64,000 nucleotides of DNA, from positions 78,618 to 142,617 of the forward strand of contig NZ_MUBK01000006.1 of the NCBI RefSeq assembly GCF_002127545.1. The letters run 5' to 3'. The stretch comes from Xenorhabdus beddingii (GTDB lineage: Bacteria > Pseudomonadota > Gammaproteobacteria > Enterobacterales > Enterobacteriaceae). Both the position numbers and the translations under genes were made by a program. Shown here in pieces: positions 1-10,833 of the stretch (the stretch's first letter is position 1; every line of letters starts with the position of its first letter). The notes under the pieces are model-generated. The model saw only the letters and a list, made by a program, of their open reading frames with translations, did no database searches and had not been told where the DNA came from.

Positions 1-1102
1 GTAAGTCACCGGGCAGGCTAAGCGTCAGTTCGGGCTTCTTCTTGTAGTCCAGCACGATCTTGTTGTTTCTCTGGACTAAATCATAGCGGCTGCCGGCCAG
101 AGTGCGCATGGAAGCCACGTTGTCAGGTGATAACTGTGTCCCTAACGGGACGCCGAAACGGTAATTCAGGTTGGCCCGGAAGAGGGTTTCACTGTGGTTA
201 CTGTTGCCGAGCTTATAATCCACGCCCATTGTGACCAGTGGGATCGGGGTATAATTCAGCCCGATCCTGGCAAGGGAAGGGGATTTCTGTTTGGTATCGC
301 GATTGAACAACGCGACGTTATCACCGAAGTATTGTTCATAGGCCAAGTGACCGCCCAGATTCGGGTAAGCCGGCAAGAAAAACTCGCTATTGAGGTCAAA
401 CCCGTTGGCCGGGCGTTCTTCATAGTCTTGCTCTTTCGGTGACTGACGCCATTGGCTCAGGCGCCAGTAGGTATTGGCCGAAAGTTTGACGTAATCGGTC
501 CAGGCCTCTCCCCCTAAACCCAGACGTTGATTTCTTCCGGTGACGTCATGGTCAAAGAACGTATTTAATCCATACATCCAATCGGGGGTAAAATAACGCC
601 CTCCCAGGCCCAGGTTTATGGTGTGGCGGTTGTCGCTATTGCGATAACCCAATTGGGAGAACAGCAGCCAGTCCGCTTGATTGTCGTAGAGGGGTAACAG
701 CAGATCAAGGGAACCCCTATCCAGCTTGCCTTTGTGGTCGAGGGAAAAATCAATGTTGGCCGTACCCAATTGAGACAGCCATTTTTGTGCCTCACTGGAG
801 ATCGTATGATTGATTTTGCCCAACGCATAGGACTTCGCGTAGGACTTCGCCTGCTCGGTTAACTGGGACGGCGAAGAGGACAGCACATTGCTGATCCGCT
901 GGATATTGTGGGCAATCATCCCTCCGTCAATCCCTTCCTCATTGTTGGCTTGATCTTGCGATTTATTTAAAAACTTCCTCTCTGTTTTGGTCTGATCATT
1001 TTTTTCACCTGCCGAAAAGGCATTGATTGGCGTAAAAGGTAAAAAAAGAGAATATACCAGCACAGAAAGTCGAAAAACTTTATGACTAATATACGAGTCC
1101 AT
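1..1102 (-). CDS. Inverse autotransporter (intimin/invasin family), N-terminal part, runs off the left edge
   Basis: Open frame read leftward off the window, about 367 codons visible. It starts with a signal peptide (MDSYISHKVFRLSVLVYSLF, cleavage probably after AFSA near residue 35). A linker and the outer-membrane beta-domain of the intimin/invasin family follow, with aromatic strand motifs such as YFTPDWMYGLNTFFDHD, ERPANGFDL and YEQYFGDNVALF. This domain inserts a 12-strand barrel in the outer membrane and exports the C-terminal passenger, which is not in the window. No LysM domain is seen between signal and barrel, unlike the paralogue at 35-38 kb. I chose the ATG at 1102 because GAGGA lies 8 nt upstream; an in-frame ATG at 1117 has a weaker site. 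Adhesion to host cells is the family role; the target is unknown. Confidence 0.88.
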   Translation of the reverse strand, partial: MDSYISHKVFRLSVLVYSLFLPFTPINAFSAGEKNDQTKTERKFLNKSQDQANNEEGIDGGMIAHNIQRISNVLSSSPSQLTEQAKSYAKSYALGKINHTISSEAQKWLSQLGTANIDFSLDHKGKLDRGSLDLLLPLYDNQADWLLFSQLGYRNSDNRHTINLGLGGRYFTPDWMYGLNTFFDHDVTGRNQRLGLGGEAWTDYVKLSANTYWRLSQWRQSPKEQDYEERPANGFDLNSEFFLPAYPNLGGHLAYEQYFGDNVALFNRDTKQKSPSLARIGLNYTPIPLVTMGVDYKLGNSNHSETLFRANLNYRFGVPLGTQLSPDNVASMRTLAGSRYDLVQRNNKIVLDYKKKPELTLSLPGDL

Positions 1103-1385
1103 ATATGAGTTCCTCATGAAATATGGGCTTTCGCCAGTGCTTAATTATCACGTCTTTGATGTTCCAGGGTTAAACATTGATTGAGTCTAGATATCCAATT
1201 AATTTAAAAGAGATATTTCCACCCCATGTTTACATACATTAGAAAGTTTTTTGTTATCTTGCGTAATAGAAAATTATTATCAGTTGATAATTAAAAGTAA
1301 TTGCTTTAATGACGTCGGGGTTATTTTTTTGTGAGGCAGAATGATTAAAAAGGCAGGGGAAGTTCTGTGTTTAATTCCGCATACA

Positions 1386-1512
1386 TATACCCAAAATAAT
1401 TCGAGTTGCATCGCGGCGGCAAGGGAGCGAATCCCCGGGAGCATAGATAACTATGTGACCGGGGTGAGTGAGTGCAGCCAACAAAGAGGCAGCTTGAAGT
1501 ATGACGGGTATA
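1386..1512. repeat. ERIC element, full length (127 bp)
   Basis: Begins TATACCC and ends GGGTATA, with the characteristic inner blocks AATAATTCGAGTTGCA, CCGGGGTGAGTGAGTGCAGC and AGCTTGAAGTATGACGGG. Its length is exactly that of the canonical enterobacterial repetitive intergenic consensus. It lies between the inverse autotransporter promoter region and the end of fbp. The rest of the gap (1103-1385 and 1513-1560) is AT-rich, and I see nothing else in it. Confidence 0.93.
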
Positions 1513-1561
1513 GATATGGACGGGAATAAATCGACGGTTTGAAAGATGAAAGAAGTGATTA

Positions 1562-1590
1562 AAGAGGCGGAAAAATCACCTCTTTTTCGT
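1562..1590. terminator. Hairpin terminator after fbp
   Basis: AAAGAGG and CCTCTTT pair around an 11-nt loop just past the fbp stop. Short A and T runs flank the stem on both strands, so it could work in either direction. Confidence 0.6.
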
Positions 1591-1615
1591 TATAAGGATG
1601 GCTTAATCAGATGGC

Positions 1616-2620
1616 TTACTTATCAGGAAATTCAGCCATGAAACTTTCTGCTTTCTCTACCATCGATCTTGTACCCACAAAGAAAGGAACACGTTGGTGT
1701 AGTTTATTGGGGACGATATCCAGAATGCGGTTCACCCCATCACTGGCTTTACCCCCCGCCTGTTCTGCCAAGAACGCAATGGGGTTGCATTCGTACAGTA
1801 GACGCAGTTTTCCTGTCGGATGGCTGGCTGTACTTGGGTAAATATAGATGCCGCCTTTCAATAAATTACGATGGAAATCTGCAACCAGAGAACCGATATA
1901 ACGGGTGGTGTAAGGGCGTTGAGTGGCCTCATCCTGCTCCTGACAATATTTGATGTACTTTTTCACCCCCAGCGGAAATTTGATGTAGTTTCCCTCGTTG
2001 ATAGAGTACATATTGCCTTTTTCTGGAAATTGGACTTTTTCATGGCTAAGGCAGAAAACCCCAAGGGAAGGATCATAAGTAAAAGTGTGAACGCCACAAC
2101 CCGTGGTGTAAACCAACATGGTGGATGAACCATAAACCACATAACCTGCGGCAACCTGACGATTTCCCGGTTGGAGGAAATCTTCTTCTGTCACGGGTTG
2201 TCCAATCGGCGTAATTCGATGGTAAATGGAAAAAATAGTCCCGACGGAAACGTTTACATCAATATTCGAAGAACCATCCAGTGGGTCCATCAAAACAACA
2301 TATTTCGCGTTTTCTGCCCTGTCGCCATCAAAAACAACGATCTCGTCTTCTTCTTCGGAAGCAATGCCTGCCACTTCGCCGCGAGCCTTGAGTGCTGCCT
2401 TAAGTTTTTCGTTGGCGTACAAGTCCAGTTTCATCTGAACTTCCCCCTGAACATTGGAGACGCCACTCGTCCCTAAAATATCCACCAATCCGGCTTTGTT
2501 GATATCCCGATGAATGATTTTGGCACCTAACTTGATGGCAGATAGCAGGGCTGTCAGTTCACCCGTAGCATGAGGAAAGTCTTGCTGTTTTTCGACGATG
2601 AATTCGCCTAATGTTTTCAT
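1616..2620 (-). CDS. fbp: Fructose-1,6-bisphosphatase class 1
   Basis: Hydrolyses fructose 1,6-bisphosphate to fructose 6-phosphate in gluconeogenesis, in the cytosol as a homotetramer. The 334-aa product is close to the usual class I length (332 in E. coli). The metal-binding signature DPLDGSSN is at residues 112-119 and the acidic EEED cluster at 89-92. The N-terminus [20 protein letters not shown] is family-typical and fixes the start. It is divergent from mpl, with about 170 bp between, the same fbp/mpl arrangement as in E. coli. Nothing unusual is seen. Confidence 0.97.
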   Translation of the reverse strand: MKTLGEFIVEKQQDFPHATGELTALLSAIKLGAKIIHRDINKAGLVDILGTSGVSNVQGEVQMKLDLYANEKLKAALKARGEVAGIASEEEDEIVVFDGDRAENAKYVVLMDPLDGSSNIDVNVSVGTIFSIYHRITPIGQPVTEEDFLQPGNRQVAAGYVVYGSSTMLVYTTGCGVHTFTYDPSLGVFCLSHEKVQFPEKGNMYSINEGNYIKFPLGVKKYIKYCQEQDEATQRPYTTRYIGSLVADFHRNLLKGGIYIYPSTASHPTGKLRLLYECNPIAFLAEQAGGKASDGVNRILDIVPNKLHQRVPFFVGTRSMVEKAESFMAEFPDK

Positions 2621-2792
2621 GACAAAGGCCTTGAATTTGAGTGTGGTTTGAGGAAGCGTGCTTCACGTTTGTGTTGCACTTATGCGCGGGCAGTTTAGCT
2701 AAAGAATCAGATGATTAATAGGCTATTGCATTTCTAATCTCGGATTAGAGGGTTAGAATAGTGACACAGTTCATGATATTGGGTAGAAATAA

Positions 2793-4163
2793 ATGCGTAT
2801 TCATATTCTTGGCATCTGCGGTACTTTCATGGGGGGGCTGGCTATCCTTGCCCGTTCACTGGGTCATGAAGTCACTGGTTCCGATGCTAATGTATATCCA
2901 CCAATGAGTACTTTGCTGGAAAAACAGGGCATTGAGCTGATTCAAGGATACGATCCTGCGCAGCTTGATCCGGTGCCAGATAGAGTGATCATTGGTAATG
3001 CGATGACGCGTGGCAACCCCTGTGTGGAAGCCGTGTTGGATCGTGGTATTCCTTATACTTCCGGCCCGCAATGGCTGCATGAGCATGTCTTGCCGGAACG
3101 TTGGGTACTGGCTGTCGCGGGAACCCACGGCAAAACAACAACGGCGGGTATGCTGGCATGGATCCTGGAAGCCTGTGGCTATAAACCGGGATTTTTAATC
3201 GGTGGTGTGCCGGGTAATTTCGATGTTTCAGCGCAAATAGGTTCAAGCCCATTCTTTGTGATTGAAGCGGATGAATACGACTGTGCCTTTTTTGATAAGC
3301 GTTCAAAATTCGTTCATTATAGCCCCCGTACATTGATCATGAACAATCTTGAATTTGATCATGCCGATATTTTCGAAAATCTGGCCGCCATTCAAAAACA
3401 ATTCCACCATCTTGTCAGAGTGGTTCCGGGGACGGGTAAGATCATAGTTCCCGATAATGACGTTAACCTGAAGCAGGTACTTACAATGGGCTGCTGGAGT
3501 GAGCTGGAACTGATGGGGGAAAGCGGAAACTGGCAGGCAAAAAAAGTGAGTCAGGATAGCAGTCACTACCAGGTCTTCCATCATGGTGAATTAGTTGGCG
3601 AAGTGAATGGGTCATTAGTGGGCGAGCACAATATGCACAATGGATTGATGGCGATTGCCGCAGCCCATCATGTTGGGGTTCAGCCCGTAGATGCCTGTCA
3701 GGTATTGGGTGAATTCATTAATGCCCGCCGTCGCCTTGAGTTCTGTGGAAAAGTGAATGAGATCTCGGTTTACGATGATTTTGCTCATCATCCCACCGCG
3801 ATCTTAGCCACAATGGAAGCATTAAGAAGTAAAGTGGGCGGAATGGCGCGTATTCTCGCCGTATTGGAACCGCGTTCGAATACCATGAGAATGGGGATGA
3901 GCAAAAATGATATTGCGCCTTCCATGGGGCGTGCCGATGAAGTCTTTCTCTATCAGCCCGCCAATATTCCGTGGCAGGTGATTGAAATTGCTGAACAGTG
4001 TATACAGCCTGCTCGTTGGAGCGCGGACATTGATGTTTTAGTGCGGATGATTGTTGAAACGGCACAGCCCGGCGATCACATTCTGGTTATGAGCAACGGG
4101 GAATTTGGTGGCATTCATAAAAAGTTGCTGACCGAATTAGCTAAAAAAGAACAAGCGGCCTAA
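2793..4163 (+). CDS. mpl: UDP-N-acetylmuramate:L-Ala-gamma-D-Glu-meso-DAP ligase
   Basis: Recycles murein tripeptide by joining it to UDP-MurNAc, bypassing MurC, MurD and MurE. The 456-aa protein starts with the Rossmann-type motif IHILGICGTFMGG. The Mur-ligase P-loop GTHGKTTT is at residues 110-117, the central domain carries EADEYDCAFFDKRSK, and the C-terminal ligase domain has VYDDFAHHP near residue 330. The length matches E. coli Mpl (457 aa). It converges on argR, which lies about 100 bp downstream on the other strand. Confidence 0.97.
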   Translation: MRIHILGICGTFMGGLAILARSLGHEVTGSDANVYPPMSTLLEKQGIELIQGYDPAQLDPVPDRVIIGNAMTRGNPCVEAVLDRGIPYTSGPQWLHEHVLPERWVLAVAGTHGKTTTAGMLAWILEACGYKPGFLIGGVPGNFDVSAQIGSSPFFVIEADEYDCAFFDKRSKFVHYSPRTLIMNNLEFDHADIFENLAAIQKQFHHLVRVVPGTGKIIVPDNDVNLKQVLTMGCWSELELMGESGNWQAKKVSQDSSHYQVFHHGELVGEVNGSLVGEHNMHNGLMAIAAAHHVGVQPVDACQVLGEFINARRRLEFCGKVNEISVYDDFAHHPTAILATMEALRSKVGGMARILAVLEPRSNTMRMGMSKNDIAPSMGRADEVFLYQPANIPWQVIEIAEQCIQPARWSADIDVLVRMIVETAQPGDHILVMSNGEFGGIHKKLLTELAKKEQAA

Positions 4164-4264
4164 TTGGAAAGTTCACACGCGCAAGAGGATCGCCCTTGCT
4201 GGACGTTCCTCTTTATTAATCTGCCATTTCTATTTTTTGGTGTTTAGGGATAGGCCAGAACCCT

Positions 4265-4738
<474 letters not shown>

Positions 4739-4781
4739 TCACCATCGTTGCATCCGTTATGAGGGGGTTATTATGCAAAAA

Positions 4782-4799
4782 AGTGAATTTTTATTCAAC
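4782..4799. promoter_or_regulatory. ARG box (ArgR operator)
   Basis: TGAAT-TTTT-ATTCA is a perfect palindromic core matching the ArgR consensus. It lies in the argR upstream region. A second box at the usual 3-bp spacing is not convincing. The remainder of the argR-mdh gap (4800-5138) is AT-rich, with no gene I can support. Confidence 0.75.
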
Positions 4800-5138
4800 A
4801 AAGAGACGAAAAAAGCCAGATTAAGCGGAGTGAATGTATTGTTAATTAAATGGTGTTTTTGGTATGGAAAGAAAATGTCAGTCAATCACGTTGACGATAA
4901 ATCCTATTACAAGAATAATTCTCAAAAAAGTGTCCGTTATCTCATTAACAGATAAGACTTTTGTCTAGAATAAACAACTTTGGTGTTCCATCGTTAAGCC
5001 ATTAAGTGGATAATCTGGCTGTTAACAGATTGTTTTTAGAACGTAGTGATGAATGGGATTGAGAGCTTGCCTTGTCATGGGTTTTGTCATTATCACGATG
5101 ATGGGAAAATGAAAGCACGCTCTTCACCGCACAGGTTT

Positions 5139-5199
5139 CTACCCAATGGATTTCAAGCTGCCGCGCGGCCGACAAAGCGGCAGCTTGAAAGACGAAGGG
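5139..5199. repeat. REP-like palindrome upstream of mdh
   Basis: TTTCAAGCTGCCGC (5151-5164) and GCGGCAGCTTGAAA (5177-5190) form a perfect 14-bp inverted repeat around a 12-nt loop, with ACCC and GGGT further out. The arms resemble the outer arm of the ERIC element at 1386, so it may be a reduced relative. It lies about 40 bp ahead of the mdh ribosome-binding site and would fold in the mdh leader RNA. Confidence 0.75.
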
Positions 5200-5238
5200 T
5201 TTCGGTTTTTTTACAGCACTTATTTAAGGAGTATCAGG

Positions 5239-6177
5239 ATGAAAGTTGCAGTTCTCGGTGCAGCCGGTGGTATTGGTCAGGCACTTGCCCTTCTACTCAA
5301 GACCCAACTTCCTTCAGGTTCAGAACTTTCCTTGTATGACATTGCTCCGGTGACCCCGGGTGTGGCAGCCGATCTGAGCCATATCCCAACGGAAGTCAAA
5401 GTCACTGGTTTTGCTGGTGAAGATGCAACCCCTGCTTTGGCAGGCGCAGATGTGGTATTGATTTCTGCGGGTGTGGCACGTAAGCCGGGTATGGATCGTT
5501 CCGATCTGTTTAATATCAATGCCGGGATCATTCGTAATCTGGTTCAGCAAGTTGCGAAAACATCACCAAAAGCATTAATCGGAATTATCACTAACCCAGT
5601 GAATACGACTGTGGCGATCGCGGCTGAGGTTCTGAAAAAAGAAGGTGTTTACGATAAAAACCGTCTGTTCGGTGTGACAACATTGGATATTATCCGCTCC
5701 AATACGTTTGTTGCTGAACTGAAAGGTAAAAAAGTAGCAGAAACGGAAGTGCCGGTGATTGGTGGGCATTCAGGCGTAACCATTCTGCCATTGCTGTCTC
5801 AAATTCCAGATGTCCGCTTCACTGATGAAGAAATTGAAGCATTGACTAAACGTATCCAGAACGCCGGTACTGAAGTGGTTGAGGCAAAAGCGGGTGGCGG
5901 ATCGGCAACGTTGTCTATGGGACAGGCCGCAGCACGTTTCGGGCTTTCTTTGATCCGTGGCCTGCAAGGCGAAAGCAACGTGATTGAATGCAGCTATGTT
6001 GAAGGTGACGGTAAACATGCCCGTTTCTTTGCCCAACCGGTTCGTTTGGGTAAAAAGGGTATCGAAGAGCGTTTAGATATTGGTAAGTTGAGTGACTTCG
6101 AACAGAAGTCACTCGCTAATATGCTGGATGTTTTGAATAAAGATATTGAGTTAGGCGAAAAATTTATTAATGGTTAA
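5239..6177 (+). CDS. mdh: Malate dehydrogenase
   Basis: NAD-dependent oxidation of malate to oxaloacetate in the TCA cycle; cytosolic dimer. The start at 5239 has AAGGAG 8 nt upstream and gives 312 aa, exactly the E. coli length; the open frame reaches further upstream, but only into the palindromic repeat. The NAD-binding loop GAAGGIG lies at residues 7-13, the substrate arginines in ARKPGMDR near 80, and the catalytic histidine in GGHSG near 177. A strong terminator follows at 6235. Confidence 0.98.
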   Translation: MKVAVLGAAGGIGQALALLLKTQLPSGSELSLYDIAPVTPGVAADLSHIPTEVKVTGFAGEDATPALAGADVVLISAGVARKPGMDRSDLFNINAGIIRNLVQQVAKTSPKALIGIITNPVNTTVAIAAEVLKKEGVYDKNRLFGVTTLDIIRSNTFVAELKGKKVAETEVPVIGGHSGVTILPLLSQIPDVRFTDEEIEALTKRIQNAGTEVVEAKAGGGSATLSMGQAAARFGLSLIRGLQGESNVIECSYVEGDGKHARFFAQPVRLGKKGIEERLDIGKLSDFEQKSLANMLDVLNKDIELGEKFING

Positions 6178-6234
6178 TTTATTTAATTCGTAATTTATTA
6201 ATATACGAATTAAGTTAAATATATTAGCTAACTA

Positions 6235-6270
6235 AAACCGCTAGTTCAAAAATAACTAGCGGTTTTTTTT
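6235..6270 (+). terminator. Rho-independent terminator of mdh
   Basis: AAACCGCTAGTT pairs perfectly with AACTAGCGGTTT around a 7-nt loop and is followed by a T run. Confidence 0.93.
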
Positions 6271-6294
6271 GAACACGTATAATTATATTGTTAG

Positions 6295-6561
6295 CTAATT
6301 ATTTTTTTTATCTCGAATTTTTCTTTCTAATAGCTCTCCTGTGTGTGGATTGAAATAACGGCTTGGCCATATTTCAGACGGATGCAATCCTAAGTAATTA
6401 GCTATTATCCATTCTCCCTTAGGCCATGGGCGAGAAAGTGTATTCGCCAAAGTAGATGAACTCAGACCCGCTTCACGGGAAACCGCAGCCAGTGTCGTTC
6501 CTCGTTTACGTAAAGCAGCAATAATATCAGCAGGATGCCAATCCGATTTCATAGAAATCAT
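6295..6561 (-). CDS. Ner/Nlp-family DNA-binding regulator
   Basis: The 88-aa protein is a single helix-turn-helix domain. WHPADIIAALRKRGTTLAAV and the following AGLSSSTLANTLSRPWP, with LGLHPSEIWPSRYF after it, are the signature of phage Mu Ner and of the E. coli relative Nlp (SfsB). In E. coli, nlp also lies close to ispB, so this may be the positional counterpart. Start 6561 is supported by AAGGA 8-9 nt upstream. It is divergent from two Mu-repressor-like genes across 187 bp, the layout of the c/ner switch of phage Mu. The role here is inferred: a repressor of the shared spacer. Confidence 0.85.
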   Translation of the reverse strand: MISMKSDWHPADIIAALRKRGTTLAAVSREAGLSSSTLANTLSRPWPKGEWIIANYLGLHPSEIWPSRYFNPHTGELLERKIRDKKNN

Positions 6562-6647
6562 TTTTTTAATCCTTTCCTATTAAATTTGAAGCCACATTAG
6601 TGGTATAACTAAAGCGTTAGTGTGAAATTAATAACGAACACGAATCT

Positions 6648-6710
6648 GTTATTAAGAAAATAAAATACCATTATTTTTTCTAAAAATATTTCTAATTTTT
6701 TCTTAATAAC
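6648..6710. promoter_or_regulatory. Inverted repeat in the ner-like/c-like intergenic spacer (candidate operator)
   Basis: GTTATTAAGAAAA (6648-6660) and its exact complement TTTTCTTAATAAC (6698-6710) are centred 50 bp apart between the divergent regulators. Two perfect 13-bp arms about five helical turns apart suggest looping or cooperative binding by one of the flanking proteins; this is inference. The spacer also has two TTAGTG direct copies near 6600-6622. Confidence 0.5.
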
Positions 6711-6748
6711 GTCTTTTTTGAACTTGGTTACAAAAATAGAGAAACATT

Positions 6749-7096
6749 ATGAAAAAAGAGTGGTATACGGCAATGGAGTTGACCGGTGTAGGGGAGTTAC
6801 CTAGATCACCACAAGGAGTTAATGCCAGAGCAAAACGTGAAGAATGGTTACGGCAGAAACGAGCGGGTGTTCAGGGAAGAGCAATTGAATACCATTACTC
6901 TTGTTTTCCTGAGACAACTCTGACGGCTTTGGAACTTCATGAAACACCAGCGGAATATCAGGTTCAGAAGCAAGATCCTTTGTCCATTTGGGTAAGTGCA
7001 TTCAATTTACTCAGCGAGGAAGAAAAGGAGGTAATTACCGAAGTGATATTACGAGATGGCATCAGAAGTTTTTTGGAAAAAATCACAGCTAATTGA
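6749..7096 (+). CDS. Mu-repressor/transposase-type winged-helix DNA-binding protein, copy 1
   Basis: 115 aa. The N-terminal 65 residues (start KKEWYTAMELTGVGELPRSP, then QGVNARAKREEW and RKRAGVQG-type RQKRAGVQGRAIEY) match the Mu DNA-binding domain shared by repressor c and MuA domain I. The C-terminal 45 residues (SIWVSAFNLLSEEEKEVITE) resemble the helical tail of Mu-type repressors rather than a transposase; no DDE domain follows. A close paralogue follows after 75 bp. I infer a domesticated lysogeny repressor. Function otherwise unknown. Confidence 0.78.
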   Translation: MKKEWYTAMELTGVGELPRSPQGVNARAKREEWLRQKRAGVQGRAIEYHYSCFPETTLTALELHETPAEYQVQKQDPLSIWVSAFNLLSEEEKEVITEVILRDGIRSFLEKITAN

Positions 7097-7171
7097 GACA
7101 GCTTTTGAAAAGCCAAATGTTTAAAATTTGGCTTTCTCTTCACTGTTCCAGTATAAAGCGAGGAGAAAAAG

Positions 7172-7552
7172 ATGAAAAAAGAATGGTATTCTGCAAAAGA
7201 GCTCATCGGCCTCGCAGGGCTGCCATCGTCTCCCCAAGGAGTCAATCTGATGGCAAGACGCGAGGGTTGGGAACAACGCCGTAAGCGTGGAGTGCAGGGA
7301 AAAGCATTGGAATATAGTGTCAACAGTTTGCCAGAGGAAGTGCTGGGTGTACTGACTGTCAGTGAAAATTCGGTCGAGTACTACCGGAATAAGCGACAGG
7401 ACCCCTTTATGATTTGGGTGGAGGCTTATTATCAGTTGACCAAATCCGAAAGGGAAAGAATTGTTAAGTTTATTTTGAGAAAAGGGCTGGCCAGCCTTGT
7501 TCAATACGCCGTCATTCAGGATATTGACAATAAAGACAGCATCCCGGACTGA
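7172..7552 (+). CDS. Mu-repressor/transposase-type winged-helix DNA-binding protein, copy 2
   Basis: 126-aa paralogue of the gene just upstream, with the same order of motifs: KKEWYSAKELIGLAGLPSSP, QGVNLMARREGWEQ, KRGVQGKALEY, then MIWVEAYYQLTKSERERIVK. A good Shine-Dalgarno (GAGGAG) precedes ATG 7172. The two copies have diverged well beyond a recent duplication, which suggests both are kept by selection or arrived separately. The last codons overlap a strong hairpin that probably ends the transcript. Confidence 0.78.
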   Translation: MKKEWYSAKELIGLAGLPSSPQGVNLMARREGWEQRRKRGVQGKALEYSVNSLPEEVLGVLTVSENSVEYYRNKRQDPFMIWVEAYYQLTKSERERIVKFILRKGLASLVQYAVIQDIDNKDSIPD

Positions 7553-7575
7553 ACAATCCGGGATGCTGATTATTT
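7537..7575 (+). terminator. Hairpin at the end of the Mu-like pair
   Basis: CAGCATCCCGGA and TCCGGGATGCTG form a perfect 12-bp stem with an 8-nt loop that includes the stop codon of the upstream gene. The T tract after it is short and broken. Confidence 0.75.
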
Positions 7576-7579
7576 AGGT

Positions 7580-7650
7580 CTAAAAAAACAGGTTTAAAAA
7601 AACAGGTTCAAAAAAGCAGTTTCAGACCCTGTTTCAAAAAAGCAGGCTCA
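7580..7650. repeat. Short direct repeats downstream of ispB
   Basis: Four to five imperfect copies of a 13-14 bp unit of the form TTAAAAAAACAGG / TTCAAAAAAGCAG lie between the two convergent genes. The last copy reaches the ispB stop codon. Probably slippage-derived; no function is evident. Confidence 0.6.
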
Positions 7651-8619
7651 AGAAAGTCGCTGTACTGCGACATGGGCCAATCCCACAAGGGCCGCCTTGT
7701 ATGGAGAATCATCCAGTATTTGCAACGCTGAAATAGCCTTATCCGCTTCTTCCTCCGCCCGTTGGCGGGTGTATTTAAGTGAACCGCACTGTTTCATTGT
7801 TGCCAGTACCGCATCCAACAGATGGCGGCCATTGCCTTGCTCAATCGCGCGGCGTATCAGGGCCGATTGCTCTGGCGTTCCGTGGTTCATGGCGTGCAAA
7901 AGCGGCAATGTTGGCTTGCCTTCGTTCAGATCGTCCCCGGTATTCTTACCGAGCGTGTTGTCATCAGAATCATAATCCAGCAGGTCATCAATGAGTTGAA
8001 ATGCCGTACCAAGATAACGGCCATAATCGCGCAACGCTATTTCTTGTGCCGGGGTGGCATTGGCCAGAATCGCGGCTGAATGTGCAGCGACCTCAAACAG
8101 GCGAGCCGTTTTACTATAAATGACCCGCATATAATCATCTTCGGCAATATCAGGGTCATTGCAGTTCATCAACTGCATGACCTCACCTTCAGCAATCACA
8201 TTGGTGGCATCAGACATCAGTTTTAATACACGCATGGAGTCAAGATCCGTCATCATCTGAAATGAGCGTGTATAAATAAAATCCCCCACCAGGACACTGG
8301 CGGCATTACCATAAATGGCATTGGCGGTTGCTTTGCCCCGTCGCATGTCAGATTCATCAACCACATCATCATGCAGCAGAGTGGCGGTGTGAATAAACTC
8401 GATCAAAGCGGCCACTTTGATGTACTTTTCTTCTTTGCAATGCAATGCCTTGCCAGCCAGCACAGCAATCATTGGGCGGATGCGTTTGCCACCACCACTG
8501 ATAATGTAGTAACCAAGCTGGTTGATCAGTGCAACCTCGGAATTTAATTGGTTAAGAATGGTTTCATTAACCGCTGCCATATCCTCAGCGGTGAGCTTTA
8601 TTATCGATTCTAAGTTCAT
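7648..8619 (-). CDS. ispB: Octaprenyl diphosphate synthase
   Basis: Makes the C40 side chain of ubiquinone and menaquinone from farnesyl and isopentenyl diphosphates. The 323 aa match E. coli IspB. The first aspartate-rich motif DDVVD lies at residues 84-88 and the second DDLLD at 210-214, and GGGKRIRPM is at 42-50. The gene is divergent from rplU, with the promoter region 8620-8869 shared between them. Confidence 0.97.
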   Translation of the reverse strand: MNLESIIKLTAEDMAAVNETILNQLNSEVALINQLGYYIISGGGKRIRPMIAVLAGKALHCKEEKYIKVAALIEFIHTATLLHDDVVDESDMRRGKATANAIYGNAASVLVGDFIYTRSFQMMTDLDSMRVLKLMSDATNVIAEGEVMQLMNCNDPDIAEDDYMRVIYSKTARLFEVAAHSAAILANATPAQEIALRDYGRYLGTAFQLIDDLLDYDSDDNTLGKNTGDDLNEGKPTLPLLHAMNHGTPEQSALIRRAIEQGNGRHLLDAVLATMKQCGSLKYTRQRAEEEADKAISALQILDDSPYKAALVGLAHVAVQRLS

Positions 8620-8766
8620 GTTTTGGCTTCGGACTCTGATTCAGAGATGTGCTCATTAATTAGCATATCAATAGATATCACAATATATCGATTGTACTTG
8701 AAAAACCGTTCAAATAAATGACAATCGAAAAACTCTGTTTTTTTCTCATCTGTTCTAATTCTGCTC

Positions 8767-8795
8767 TTGTCTTCCAAGCGGTTTTTGCGTAGAAT
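8767..8795 (+). promoter_or_regulatory. Sigma70-type promoter of rplU
   Basis: TTGTCT (8767-8772), a 17-bp spacer and TAGAAT (8790-8795) lie about 75 bp ahead of the rplU start. The flanking TAGAATTCGCGCCC is typical of enterobacterial ribosomal protein promoters. Confidence 0.65.
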
Positions 8796-8869
8796 TCGCG
8801 CCCTATTGTGAATATTTTATAGCGCGCTCTGGAAAGAATTATAGGGGGTGCGCGGAAAGCGGAGTTTAT

Positions 8870-9178
8870 ATGTACGCAGTTTTCCAAAGTGGTGGTAAAC
8901 AACACCGAGTAAGCGAAGGCCAAACAATTCGCTTGGAAAAGCTGGACATCGCAACGGGTGAAACTGTCGAGTTTGACCAGGTGCTGATGGTCGCTAATGG
9001 TGAAGACATCAAAATCGGCGCTCCAGTAGTTGAAGGCGTTAAAGTTAAAGCGGAAGTTGTTGCTCACGGTCGTGGCGAGAAAATTAAAATTGTTAAGTTT
9101 CGTCGTCGTAAACACAGCCGTAAGCAGCAGGGCCACCGTCAGTGGTTCACCGATGTTAAAATCACTGGCATCGCTTAA
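8870..9178 (+). CDS. rplU: 50S ribosomal protein L21
   Basis: 102 aa, one residue shorter than in E. coli, beginning [18 protein letters not shown] and rich in lysine and arginine near the C-terminus ([16 protein letters not shown]). Binds 23S rRNA in the large subunit. First gene of the rplU-rpmA unit; rpmA starts 20 bp downstream. Confidence 0.98.
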   Translation: MYAVFQSGGKQHRVSEGQTIRLEKLDIATGETVEFDQVLMVANGEDIKIGAPVVEGVKVKAEVVAHGRGEKIKIVKFRRRKHSRKQQGHRQWFTDVKITGIA

Positions 9179-9186
9179 GATTTTAG

Positions 9187-10754
<1,568 letters not shown>

Positions 10755-10779
10755 TCTTCACGTCAGAGGTTCGGACATG

Positions 10780-10810
10780 AAAAAAGGGCGCTATTTTGGC
10801 GCCCTTTTTG
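10780..10810 (+). terminator. Terminator between obgE and dacB
   Basis: AAAAAAGGGCGC and GCGCCCTTTTTG flank a 7-nt loop. With A and T runs on both sides, it can stop both convergent genes. Confidence 0.93.
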
Positions 10811-10833
10811 TTTGTTTAAATAATCGTTTTTTA

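Noticed and set aside
1341..1529. 62-codon frame across the ERIC element
   Set aside because: Nearly all of it is ERIC repeat sequence; frames through ERIC are common by-products.
5046..5238. N-terminal extension of mdh from 5146 and an overlapping 97-codon frame
   Set aside because: The extension lies on the palindromic repeat, and the family start with a Shine-Dalgarno is at 5239.
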